Position numbers and translations under genes: made by a program. From assembly GCA_026004875.1 (NCBI GenBank), contig BPJZ01000010.1, positions 62,001 to 126,000 of the forward strand: a stretch of DNA of 64,000 nucleotides, read 5' to 3'. Position 1 is the stretch's first letter; each line of letters begins with the position of its first letter. The DNA comes from Candidatus Poribacteria bacterium (GTDB lineage Bacteria > Poribacteria > WGA-4E > GCA-2687025). The notes beneath the pieces are model-generated. The model was given only the letters and a program-made list of their open reading frames with translations. It was not told the DNA's origin and ran no database searches. Shown piece by piece: positions 1 to 8,567 of this stretch.

Positions 1-1896
1 GCCGGTCTGCAGATAGAGAATGCCACCACCCCGCGCGGCCTCCGGCGCCATGTGCCCAATGGCCGCTCCGTACGACGCCCCAGAATAGCGCCCGTCGCTG
101 ACCAGCACCACCAGCGGGTTCAATCGGTAGTTCCGGTTCAGGTGCTCCGTCGGAGTGAACATCTCCGGCATTCCAAAGGCAACCGGTCCCTGTCCGCTGA
201 TAAATAACATCAGCTTCAGCGTCCGCTCCTGAACCATCCGCTCAAAGAGCGCCTCGTAGTCCAGCTCCTGGGCCTCCGCCGACTCGGTCTGGCCCTCCGC
301 CCGATTGTAACGATGAAGAGTCAGCAGATGCTCGCGCGGATAGACCCGCTCGGCGCAAAGGTCCTCCAAAAGGCGCGGATTCAACAACGCTTCGGTGGCG
401 GCGTCCTCGTTCTCGTAATAGAGCGCTAGATAAAGCTTGTCGTCAAACTCCGCGATCTGAGAGTCTTTCATCCCGCTGATCTTGACAACCGCCGACTCGA
501 AGAAGTTGCCCGTCAACACCTCGATCCCGCTATACGGCCGCTTGGGACGGGGAAGGATCACCGCATTCGGAACGTTCTCGGGAACCAGCCCGCGCGGATC
601 GCTCAGCCGCTCCCTCCAGGTCTGGCCGGTGACCGTCGGCGCCTCTAGCTGCATCGGCACGCCAAGCTGGCTCAGCTCGTAGATGACCGTCTCCATCCCC
701 CGAACTTGGCCGCTGCAGCACTGCTGCGCCAGCGTAAAGATGTCTCGCCCTTCGGGAATTGAATAATCGATCAGCTCCGGCACCGGCACCGCCCGACGAA
801 TTCGGTCGTAGTCCCAAAGCGTAAAGTCCACTCCCGCGTATCGCATCACCGCGACAAGATGCATGACCAGGTTGGTGGACCCGCCTGTCGCCGAGTGGAC
901 CCGAACCGCGTTCTCGATATTCGCCCGAACGATGTTCGAGACGCTAAATCGGGGATCGTTACAGACCGAGAGCAGGCTCCTGACCGCCGCGTCGATCGCC
1001 TCCTGGCTGGGCGGCTCGGTCAACAGCTCGACCGCCGGGTGAACCATTCCAAAGGCGCTCATCACGTGCCGGGAAGAGTTGCCCGTCCCGTTGAAGGCGC
1101 AGATGCCCCCCTTTGCGTCGCAGGTGTGAATGCAAAGATACTTCTCCAGGTGCTTCCGGTAGGCCTCCGAGATGACCCCCTCTCGCACCAGCCGCTTGAA
1201 GATCCCCTGAAAGGCCTGGTCCGAGGTGCACTGAAGGGTGTAGCGGAGCGTATCGCGGATCTCCTCGGCAAACTGGGGTTTGCCCGCCCCTTCGGCCTTC
1301 TGGGCCACGCCGAGGATCTCCTCCCGCAGATCGTCGGGGATAGTCCCTCCGCGCAAAACGTGCGCCGGTGCAAAGGTCGCAAAGACCGGCGCATCGCCCC
1401 GGCGCTGCCGAGTCCGATCCAGCGCACACAGGCCCGAGAGAATCCCCGTCGGCGTCTTGTCGCAGCCCTGAATCACAAAGGCTCCGTGATACGACTGACC
1501 CTCCATCTGGTTGACCACCATCGCGGCCACCTCGTTCCGCGACTGGAGGGAGTAACACATCCCCACGTTGCTCTGGGCCGTCCCGTCACAGACCACCGGA
1601 ATGGCAAAAAAGAACGGGACTCCCCCGTGCTTCCAGATGCTATAGGCCGCCTTGAGAACCGTCTCCCAGTCCACCACGTGGGCCGGATGGTCCAACGAAC
1701 CGCCGATGATCGCCACGCGCGGCGCGTTGTGTTCTAGCCGGTCGTAGATCGCCTCCAGGGAGTACTCCACATCCCGAAAGCCTAGCGCATACCGCGCGCG
1801 ATCCAGCAGCCCCGCAACGGTGATCGGCTCGTTGGCCTTCCCCTGGATGTTCTGCTCGTAGTAGTTAACGCCGTGGATGATCCGCAGCTCTTTCAT
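1..1896 (-). CDS. IlvD/Edd family dehydratase, probably sugar-acid specific (3' end cut by window)
   Basis: The frame is open for 632 codons from the ATG at 1896 to the window edge and has no stop, so the C-terminus lies outside. Members of this family remove water from 2,3-dihydroxy acids using an iron-sulphur cluster. Candidate cluster cysteines are in VCDG (residue 103), GCDKT (145) and TCDAKGGIC (259-266). Near the end is DGRYSG (complement of about 91-117), the family's active-site serine motif, usually DGRFSG. Biosynthetic dihydroxy-acid dehydratase is normally about 560-620 aa. This protein is longer, with an insert between roughly residues 480 and 570, which fits the sugar-acid dehydratases (xylonate, arabinonate, YjhG-like) better than IlvD. 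The neighbouring carbohydrate genes agree. The substrate is inferred and not readable from the sequence. Confidence 0.85.
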   Translation of the reverse strand, partial: MKELRIIHGVNYYEQNIQGKANEPITVAGLLDRARYALGFRDVEYSLEAIYDRLEHNAPRVAIIGGSLDHPAHVVDWETVLKAAYSIWKHGGVPFFFAIPVVCDGTAQSNVGMCYSLQSRNEVAAMVVNQMEGQSYHGAFVIQGCDKTPTGILSGLCALDRTRQRRGDAPVFATFAPAHVLRGGTIPDDLREEILGVAQKAEGAGKPQFAEEIRDTLRYTLQCTSDQAFQGIFKRLVREGVISEAYRKHLEKYLCIHTCDAKGGICAFNGTGNSSRHVMSAFGMVHPAVELLTEPPSQEAIDAAVRSLLSVCNDPRFSVSNIVRANIENAVRVHSATGGSTNLVMHLVAVMRYAGVDFTLWDYDRIRRAVPVPELIDYSIPEGRDIFTLAQQCCSGQVRGMETVIYELSQLGVPMQLEAPTVTGQTWRERLSDPRGLVPENVPNAVILPRPKRPYSGIEVLTGNFFESAVVKISGMKDSQIAEFDDKLYLALYYENEDAATEALLNPRLLEDLCAERVYPREHLLTLHRYNRAEGQTESAEAQELDYEALFERMVQERTLKLMLFISGQGPVAFGMPEMFTPTEHLNRNYRLNPLVVLVSDGRYSGASYGAAIGHMAPEAARGGGILYLQTG

Positions 1897-1925
1897 CGTC
1901 GTTCCGCCCTCCAGATGCCACCCCG

Positions 1926-1954
1926 TTCCGAACGCTCCTGAGGTACTGTATCAT
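1926..1954 (+). promoter_or_regulatory. Sigma-70-like promoter for the LamG gene
   Basis: TTCCGA at 1926-1931 and TATCAT at 1949-1954 are separated by 17 bases, upstream of the GTG at 2043. The -35 match is weak and the -10 match is good. This is a visual call. Confidence 0.4.
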
Positions 1955-2042
1955 CAGACCGAAACTGGCTCAATTGAAACGCACTTGAAGCCGGATTGCC
2001 GAGGGTCGGAAACCAAGAGCACAGCTGCAGGAGGGGAAACCG

Positions 2043-2792
2043 GTGCGCAAGAGTGTCGTAGGCTGGCTTCTGGGGATGAGTGGGCTCCTGGTCGGGGCTT
2101 TGGCACAGGTTCCCGAACCGGTCTTCTACCTCCCTCTGGACGAAGGCGCAGGCGAGGTAACCTTTGACCAGATCGGCGGCGCCGAAGGCCGGATCGTCGG
2201 TGATGTCCAATGGACCACCGGCTACCGGGGCGCAGGTCTTGAGTTTGGCGGCAACGGATACGTCGAGTTCGAGCCGCTGGAAAGCTTAGATCTAACCGAA
2301 GCGATCTCCTTTGTCGGCTGGATACTCCCGACCAGCGCCCCGGCGGACACCAACCTCTGGGGCCGCCGCACGGCAGCCAACGTCGGCGGCTACACGATGC
2401 AGTGGACCGCCGGAAAGGTGGAAACCTGGCTCTGGCTGGGCGCTTGGACCGGCACACGAGGGCTCCAGACGATCCAACCCACCCTGAACGTATGGCACTT
2501 TGTCGCCTCGACCTATGACGGGAGCACCATCCGCCAGTACGTGGACGGAGAACTGGACATAGAAATCCCCGGCGGAGGACCGTTCCAATCCGTCGCGGAA
2601 ACCTTCCGGGTCGGACAGGCTCAAACAGGACTCCCGGCGATGCCGGGGATCATGGACGAGATCGCTATCTTCGATGAAGCGCTTTCGGCGGATCAACTAA
2701 AACGCATCCGGCAGCACGGAACCCCGCTCCCCGTGCGCCCCCAGGAACGACTGGCCCTCCTCTGGGCTACGCTAAAACAGAGAGGAAGATAA
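2043..2792 (+). CDS. Secreted LamG-domain protein with a C-terminal W-motif
   Basis: The protein has 249 aa. The GTG start at 2043 is preceded by GGAGGGG at good spacing; no upstream ATG fits better. Residues 1-21 are a signal peptide ending in ALA. The rest is one LamG/concanavalin-A-like jelly-roll domain: it opens with FYLPLDEGAG, has the sugar-binding-type core around WHFVASTYDGSTI, and closes with GIMDEIAIFDEALS. The last 20 residues, LPVRPQERLALLWATLK and a basic tail, match the C-terminus of the unrelated secreted protein at 62451-63245. There is no type IX sorting domain. The family binds glycans or mediates adhesion, but the ligand here is unknown. The next gene starts 9 bases downstream. 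Confidence 0.85.
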   Translation: MRKSVVGWLLGMSGLLVGALAQVPEPVFYLPLDEGAGEVTFDQIGGAEGRIVGDVQWTTGYRGAGLEFGGNGYVEFEPLESLDLTEAISFVGWILPTSAPADTNLWGRRTAANVGGYTMQWTAGKVETWLWLGAWTGTRGLQTIQPTLNVWHFVASTYDGSTIRQYVDGELDIEIPGGGPFQSVAETFRVGQAQTGLPAMPGIMDEIAIFDEALSADQLKRIRQHGTPLPVRPQERLALLWATLKQRGR

Positions 2793-2801
2793 ACATCCAA
2801 C

Positions 2802-4745
2802 ATGGGACCGGCTCCTCCTCCGCCGGGTCGCGACAAAGAACTCCACAGCACTTCTCTCCTCGACGGAGGAGGGGCGACACCTTCACGCATTCGCTGGCGG
2901 GCGATCCTAATCACCACGCCCCTGATCCCCTTCAACCAGTGGTGGGTCACCAGTAGCTGGACGGGGTACACCCTCACCTCTCTATTCGTCAACGCGGCCT
3001 TCATCCTCTTTCTCCTGATCGGTTGGAACGAACTGGCCCGCAAGCTGACGGGACGGCCTTTCTTTTGGCCCGCGGAGTTGGCGTTGGCCTACACAATGAT
3101 CTCGGTAGCGACCGGCACCGCCGGACACGACACCATCGAGATGCTCACCCAGGCGCTGGCCTATCCGTACTACTTCGCCTCGCCCGAAAACGACTGGCAA
3201 GCGCTCTTTTTTCACTACCTTCCCGAATGGCTGATGATGCCCGACACCAAGGCCGCCGAGGGGCTTTATCGGATCGGCGCGAGCTTTTTTGAACCTCATG
3301 TCTGGCGGGCCTGGCTCCGACCGATCCTCTACTGGTCGCTATTTCTGATCGTCCTTTACTGGGCGATGCTCTGCCTGACGCTAATCTTCCGGCGGCAGTG
3401 GGTCGAGCGGGAGCGGCTCGCCTTCCCCGTCGCGCAGCTCCCCTACGGGTTGATTCATCCGGGACGACGGGCCTTTGGAGATCGGCGATTCTGGATCGGG
3501 TTTGGACTAGCCGCGTTCCTGAGCCTCTTCAACGGTCTGCATCGGCTCTTTCCCGTCGTGCCCGGCCTGACCTACGGCAAAGTGAACATCGGCGATTGGT
3601 TCACCGACCCCCCTTGGAACGCTATCGATGTGGCCTATATCGAGTTTCTCCCCTTCGTGATGGGGCTGGCGTTTTTCATTCCGGTGGACCTGTCCTTCTC
3701 GATCTGGTTCTTCTACTGGTTCTGGAAGCTTCTGAACGTCCTAGGCCGCGCGACCGGACTTCACTCGCTGCCGGGGTATCCAGGCTACTGGAGTCAAGGT
3801 GCTGGGGGAATCTTCGTGCTCTGCCTCCTGCTGTTGTACTGGTCCCGCCGTCACTTAGGGGACGTGCTTCGAGCGGCTTGGGGTGGTCGTCGGGACGTCG
3901 CCTCCCAATTGGACCAGTATCGCTTGGCCGTCTGGGGACTACTGGTCAGCGGAACGTTCCTCGTGGGCTTTCTGGTCGCTGCGGGAATGGCGCTTTGGTT
4001 TGCTGTGCTGTTCTTAGCGGGGTACTTCGGATTTTCACTGGTGACCACACGGCTTCGGGCGCAGCTGGGGCCGCCGACTCATGAGATTCCGTTCACCACC
4101 TCCGGCCTGTACGTTGCCCTGCTGACCCCCAAGCGGATCCCCGCCCGGACGCTCACCCAGATTTCGGTGTTCAAGTTCCTGGACTTTGGTCAGCGGGGCA
4201 ACCCGATGCCTTATATGATGGAGGGGTGGTACCTCCGGGACCGGCTCCGCTCAACCCAGACCGCCCGAATTGTCGTCGGCTTAGCGATCGCGATCGTCCT
4301 AGGGACGCTCGCCGGATTTGTCGGCAACCTGAGCCGAGGATACCGTTACACCAACGCCACTTGGGTCGGCGAGTGGGCCTTTCCCACGCTGGCCGGATGG
4401 CTCCAGCTCCGCATCGACGAGCTGGATTGGGTCTATCTGACCTGGTTCGCCGTCGGTGGCGGAGTGGTCACGCTGTTGAGCCTGCTGGGACGCTCCTTTG
4501 TTTGGTGGCCCTTGCATCCGTTGGGCTACCTAATGGGTAACGAATGGATGTTGCGCCACTTCTGGTTCTCCGTCTTTTTGGCCTGGGCGATCCGGGCGAC
4601 CACCCTTAAGTTAGGAGGCATCCGAGGGCATCGGGCGTTGATTCCGGTCTTCTTGGGCATCACCGTCGGGGACGCCGTCTGCCTGGCACTTTGGAGCATC
4701 ATTGGACAACTTTTCAACGTCTGGACGCTGGGGCTGAACTACTAA
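2802..4745 (+). CDS. Multi-pass inner-membrane protein, DUF6785/DUF6784-like
   Basis: The protein has 647 aa with roughly 14-16 hydrophobic segments and a polar N-terminal leader of about 30 residues. The first segment carries PFNQWWVTSSWTGYTLTS, followed by the region FWPAELALAYTMISVATGTAGHD. This is the layout I associate with DUF6785 (N-terminal) and DUF6784 (C-terminal) proteins of Planctomycetes and Poribacteria, which resemble oligopeptide-transporter folds. It starts 9 bases after the LamG gene and probably shares its transcript. No function is established for the family. Transport is a guess from topology alone. Confidence 0.75.
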   Translation: MGPAPPPPGRDKELHSTSLLDGGGATPSRIRWRAILITTPLIPFNQWWVTSSWTGYTLTSLFVNAAFILFLLIGWNELARKLTGRPFFWPAELALAYTMISVATGTAGHDTIEMLTQALAYPYYFASPENDWQALFFHYLPEWLMMPDTKAAEGLYRIGASFFEPHVWRAWLRPILYWSLFLIVLYWAMLCLTLIFRRQWVERERLAFPVAQLPYGLIHPGRRAFGDRRFWIGFGLAAFLSLFNGLHRLFPVVPGLTYGKVNIGDWFTDPPWNAIDVAYIEFLPFVMGLAFFIPVDLSFSIWFFYWFWKLLNVLGRATGLHSLPGYPGYWSQGAGGIFVLCLLLLYWSRRHLGDVLRAAWGGRRDVASQLDQYRLAVWGLLVSGTFLVGFLVAAGMALWFAVLFLAGYFGFSLVTTRLRAQLGPPTHEIPFTTSGLYVALLTPKRIPARTLTQISVFKFLDFGQRGNPMPYMMEGWYLRDRLRSTQTARIVVGLAIAIVLGTLAGFVGNLSRGYRYTNATWVGEWAFPTLAGWLQLRIDELDWVYLTWFAVGGGVVTLLSLLGRSFVWWPLHPLGYLMGNEWMLRHFWFSVFLAWAIRATTLKLGGIRGHRALIPVFLGITVGDAVCLALWSIIGQLFNVWTLGLNY

Positions 4746-4768
4746 CGCGCAACCTGGGCTGAACACAA

Positions 4769-7700
4769 ATGGAACCTAAACGTTATCATTACAACGTCAC
4801 CGGTACCGACGAGGAGGCGGAGGCGATGAAGGAGCTGGAACCGATCGGGGAGGTGGTCCGAAGACGAGTTCCCGAAAAAGAGGCCGAGCAGTACGTCAAG
4901 GAGGCGGTCGTCGCCCGGCTGGTCGAGGAGGGGCGGATCAACCTTTCTGAGGCAGAAAGGTTGCTCGGCTCGCTGGATCCGATCCGCCCGCTGTTGGCCC
5001 AGGCCCCCTCAGACGATTACCTGTTCCGCGCCTTGTTTGAATCGGCCCCAATCGGAATTGCTCTCGTCGGAACGGACGGCCGCATTGTCCACGCGAATCC
5101 GATGTTGGGGCGGATTTTAGGATACGAGCCAGGAGAGCTGGCCGGCGTCTCGTTCCGAGAGATCACCCATCCAGAAGATATCCAGCTAGACTGGGAGCTC
5201 TTCCAGGAGCTGCTCGCCGGTCGGCGTGAGACCTACGGACTGGTCAAGCGGTACCTTCGGAAGGACGGCTCTCGGATTTGGGGTGGGCTTTCCGTCTCGG
5301 CGATCCGCGATCCAAACGGAGAGACTCGCTTTGTGCTGGGGATGATGGCCGATATTACCCGTGAACTAGAGGCCGATCAGTGGCGAGCGACGCTGCTGCG
5401 CACCATTAAGGGCATCCTCTGGCGAGCTGAAGTGAGCCGAAAGCCGGATACCGGCGAATACTCCTGGGTGGTGCGGGTGGCTAACGTGGACGCCGCTCAG
5501 CGGGTCTTGCCGCTCGACCTCAGCGAGATGAAGCGAACCAACCCCGACACGCCAGAAGAGATACTCTATAACTGGGCCTGGCACGCCGCCAAGTTCCCCG
5601 AAGACCGGGAGCGCACCGATCGAAACGCCCAGCACGCCCTCGAAGAAAATACCGGGATGTACTCCCAGGAGTACCGCGTCCGGGACGTCCACGGGAACGT
5701 TCACTGGCTCTACGAAGACGTAACCGTGGATAAGCTAGGCCCAAACCAGTGGGCTTTGACAGGCTTTGCGGTGGACGTCACTCGACAAAAGGAGCTGGAG
5801 GCCCAGCTCGCCGACAAGACCGCCGAGCTCCAGGCCCTGATCGATGCCCTGCCCGATCGGCTGATCCGGATCGCCGAGGACGGGACGATTCTCGACTTCC
5901 ACGCGCCAGAATCCGCCTCGCTGGCCATCCCCTCCGATCAGTTTCTCGGCAAGCGCGTTCAGGAGGTGCTCCCGCCGGAGCAGGGCCAGGCGGCGCTGGC
6001 CGCTGTTCAAGAGGCGATCCGAACGGGGAAGATCGTCGAGTTTGAATACAGCATCCCCACGCCCTCCGGGGAGCGCTACTTTGAGGCGCGCGCTTCAGCG
6101 GCACCGGGGCGGCAGGTGGTGGCCGTCGTTCGAGAGGTGACCGAGCGCGTCCGAGCCGAGCAGGCCCTCCGCGAAAGCGAAGAGCGCTACCGCGACCTGT
6201 TCGAAAACGCCAACGACCTCATCCAAAGCGTGGACCGTGAAGGCCGCTTCCTCTACGTCAACCGCGCCTGGAAGGAACGCATGGGCTATACCGACGAGGA
6301 GATCGCCAAGCTCCGCGTCTTTGACGTGATTCACCCCGACCACCTGGAAAAGTGCCGCACGATCCTCGAACGGGTCCTCCAGGGAGAGAAGATCGGACGG
6401 GTCGAGGTGGACTTTGTGACCAAGCGCGGCGAGATAATCACCCTGGAAGGGGATATCTCCTGCCGTTACCAAAACGGGAGACCGATTGCAACGCGGGCGA
6501 TCTTCCGGGACATCACCGAACGGAAGCAGCTGGACCGGCTCAAGGACGAGTTCATCTCGGTGGTCAGCCACGAGCTTCGAACTCCGATGACCTCGATTCA
6601 AGGGGCGCTGGGGTTGCTCCTGATGGGAGCGGCCGGCCCACTGCCTGAAGAAACCCGTCGGCTCCTGGAGATCGCTCACTCGAACACCGAGCGATTGATC
6701 CGGCTGATCAACGACATCCTGGACCTGGAAAAGATCGAGTCGGGCAAGATGACCTTCCACATGCGGCCCGTCTCGCTCCGCCGGACGATCGAACAGACCT
6801 TGGAGGCGACCAAGGGATTCGCCGATCAGTACGGCGTCCGGCTGGAGCTGGAACCTGGCGAGGACGCTACCGTCTATGCCGACGCCGACCGACTGGCCCA
6901 GGTGATCACCAACCTGGTCTCCAACGCGGTCAAGTACTCCCCCAAGGGGGAGGCCGTTCGGGTCCGCCTGGAGCGTCAGAACGGCCGCGTCCGGGTCTCC
7001 GTTGAGGACAAAGGCCCCGGTATTCCCGAAGAGTACCGAGAGAAGATCTTCGATCGGTTCACTCAGGTGGACAGCTCCACCCGTCGGCAGAAGGGGGGCA
7101 CCGGCTTGGGACTGGCGATTGTCAAGGCGATCGTCGAGCGGCTCGGCGGAACGGTGGACTTCGTCTCGGAGGTGGGCCAAGGGACCACCTTCTTCTTCGA
7201 GCTTCCCGAGTACTCCAAAGCTCAAGAGGGCCTCTCAGAAGGCGAGCCGGTTCCGGTCACCTCTCAGCTCCCTCTCCTGGTGGTCGAGGACGATCCAGAC
7301 GTGAGCAGTCTGTTGACGGCGATCCTCCGCCGAGCCGGCTTCCAGGTGGAGGCCGCCCGATCGGCCCATGAGGCCTGGGAGAAGCTCCAGCAGAAAGAGT
7401 ACGCCGCCATGACGCTGGACCTGCTGTTGGGTGAAGAGAACGGCGCAGACCTCCTCAAGCGGCTCCGAGAGGACCCTCGGCTGGCGACGCTGCCCGTAGT
7501 GGTCGTCTCCGCCTTCGCCGACGAGGGCCGCGAGGAGCTCAACGGCGCCGCCTTCCCGTTGGTGGACTGGATCAGCAAACCGATCGATCAGCAGCGGCTG
7601 ATCCGCGCCGTCCGCGCAGCGGTCCTCCGACGAGGCGGCGAAAAGGCCCGCATCCTCTACGTCGAGGACGACCCGGATCTGCACGCACTCGTCGAAGCGT

Positions 7701-8050
7701 TGGTACAAGACTTCGCCACCGTTGAGCATGCAAGCACGCTTGCCCAGGCCCGAGAAAAGCTAAACCAAGGGGAGTACGACCTTTTGATCCTCGACCAGTA
7801 CCTGCCCGACGGGCACGGTTTAGAGCTAGCGGCAGGCTCCCAAGGGGTTCCCGTGCTCGTCTTCTCGGTGGACACGGTGGACGAGAAGAACAAGGAGCGC
7901 GTCGCGGCAGCTTTGGTCAAAAGCCGAACTACCAACACCGAGCTGGCCGAGACGATCGCCCGACTGATCCAGCGCTCCCAGGAACGCCGTGTTCAAGAAA
8001 GCGCTGAGGAAAAACGCTCAGAAGCGCCACCAAAGAACGCCGAGAGCTAG
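4769..8050 (+). CDS. Hybrid sensor histidine kinase: four PAS, HisKA, HATPase, two receiver domains
   Basis: The protein has 1093 aa. A charged N-terminus is followed by PAS domains at about residues 84-195, 200-340, 352-465 and 470-585. The HisKA box SVVSHELRTP is near residue 600. The ATPase has NLVSNAVKYSP, KGPGIPEE and GGTGLGLAIVK. Two receivers follow: VVEDDPD...TLDLLLGE (about 830-945) and YVEDDPD...LILDQYLPDG (about 955-1065), both keeping their aspartates. No membrane segment is visible, so sensing is probably cytoplasmic. An alternative start at ATG 4826 has a stronger GGAGG-rich ribosome site than the ATG at 4769. The 3' end overlaps the convergent response regulator by 4 bases (shared CTAG at 8047-8050), so the two probably form one signalling unit. 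Confidence 0.92.
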   Translation: MEPKRYHYNVTGTDEEAEAMKELEPIGEVVRRRVPEKEAEQYVKEAVVARLVEEGRINLSEAERLLGSLDPIRPLLAQAPSDDYLFRALFESAPIGIALVGTDGRIVHANPMLGRILGYEPGELAGVSFREITHPEDIQLDWELFQELLAGRRETYGLVKRYLRKDGSRIWGGLSVSAIRDPNGETRFVLGMMADITRELEADQWRATLLRTIKGILWRAEVSRKPDTGEYSWVVRVANVDAAQRVLPLDLSEMKRTNPDTPEEILYNWAWHAAKFPEDRERTDRNAQHALEENTGMYSQEYRVRDVHGNVHWLYEDVTVDKLGPNQWALTGFAVDVTRQKELEAQLADKTAELQALIDALPDRLIRIAEDGTILDFHAPESASLAIPSDQFLGKRVQEVLPPEQGQAALAAVQEAIRTGKIVEFEYSIPTPSGERYFEARASAAPGRQVVAVVREVTERVRAEQALRESEERYRDLFENANDLIQSVDREGRFLYVNRAWKERMGYTDEEIAKLRVFDVIHPDHLEKCRTILERVLQGEKIGRVEVDFVTKRGEIITLEGDISCRYQNGRPIATRAIFRDITERKQLDRLKDEFISVVSHELRTPMTSIQGALGLLLMGAAGPLPEETRRLLEIAHSNTERLIRLINDILDLEKIESGKMTFHMRPVSLRRTIEQTLEATKGFADQYGVRLELEPGEDATVYADADRLAQVITNLVSNAVKYSPKGEAVRVRLERQNGRVRVSVEDKGPGIPEEYREKIFDRFTQVDSSTRRQKGGTGLGLAIVKAIVERLGGTVDFVSEVGQGTTFFFELPEYSKAQEGLSEGEPVPVTSQLPLLVVEDDPDVSSLLTAILRRAGFQVEAARSAHEAWEKLQQKEYAAMTLDLLLGEENGADLLKRLREDPRLATLPVVVVSAFADEGREELNGAAFPLVDWISKPIDQQRLIRAVRAAVLRRGGEKARILYVEDDPDLHALVEALVQDFATVEHASTLAQAREKLNQGEYDLLILDQYLPDGHGLELAAGSQGVPVLVFSVDTVDEKNKERVAAALVKSRTTNTELAETIARLIQRSQERRVQESAEEKRSEAPPKNAES

Positions 8051-8436
8051 CCCCCTTCGGGGCGCAAGCGGCGGTAAATCTCCATCATCTCTTCGTTCAG
8101 CGTGGCCGGGTTGAACGGCTTGGTGAGGTATCCGGCCGCGCCCATCTGCAGGCCACGCTCGATCTCCCGGCGCTGAGCTCGCGCCGAGAGAAAGATCACC
8201 GGAATCTCTCGGGTCTTTGGGTTGGATCGAAGCTGCTGGAGAACCTCGTAGCCGTCCATATGGGGCATCATCACGTCGAGGAGAATGAGGTCTGGCATCT
8301 CCGACTCAGCGAGCCGAAGCCCCTCAAGCCCATCGTCTGCGGTCAAAACCGTATGCTGGCCGGTAAACTCCAGAGTCATCTTCAACAGCGATTGCACGTC
8401 TTTTTCGTCCTCAACCACCAAAATGCGCAGCCCCAT
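8047..8436 (-). CDS. Single-domain (CheY-like) response regulator
   Basis: The protein has 129 aa. I chose the ATG at 8436 (MGLRILVVEDEKDV) over the upstream codon at 8466 because AGGGG sits 7-8 bases before it. It is one receiver domain: acidic pocket VEDEKD, phospho-acceptor in LILLDVMMPHMDG, threonine/serine position in IFLSA, and conserved lysine in LTKPFNP. There is no output domain, so it acts by protein contact or within a phosphorelay. It converges on the hybrid kinase with a 4-base overlap of stop codons. This makes the kinase the obvious partner, by location only. Confidence 0.9.
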   Translation of the reverse strand: MGLRILVVEDEKDVQSLLKMTLEFTGQHTVLTADDGLEGLRLAESEMPDLILLDVMMPHMDGYEVLQQLRSNPKTREIPVIFLSARAQRREIERGLQMGAAGYLTKPFNPATLNEEMMEIYRRLRPEGG

Positions 8437-8498
8437 GACTTTCCCCTGAGGTAACACACCAGCCAATCGGGTTTGAAGATACTGGAAACGATGCGTCG

Positions 8499-8527
8499 AG
8501 TAAAGTAAGCTCTCCTCATCGGTTCAA
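8499..8527 (-). promoter_or_regulatory. Sigma-70-like promoter for the response regulator
   Basis: Reading the minus strand, TTGAAC (8527-8522), a 17-base spacer and TTTACT (8504-8499) precede the ATG at 8436 by about 60 bases. Visual call. Confidence 0.4.
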
Positions 8528-8567
8528 AACGCTTCACTGTCTAGGGCGGAACGGGAGGTTCAGAACC

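Noticed and set aside
859-1737. Plus-strand open frame of 292 codons
   Set aside because: Antisense shadow of the IlvD/Edd dehydratase, whose motifs are unmistakable on the minus strand.
6095-7225. Minus-strand open frame of 376 codons
   Set aside because: Antisense shadow of the histidine kinase core; no domain of its own.
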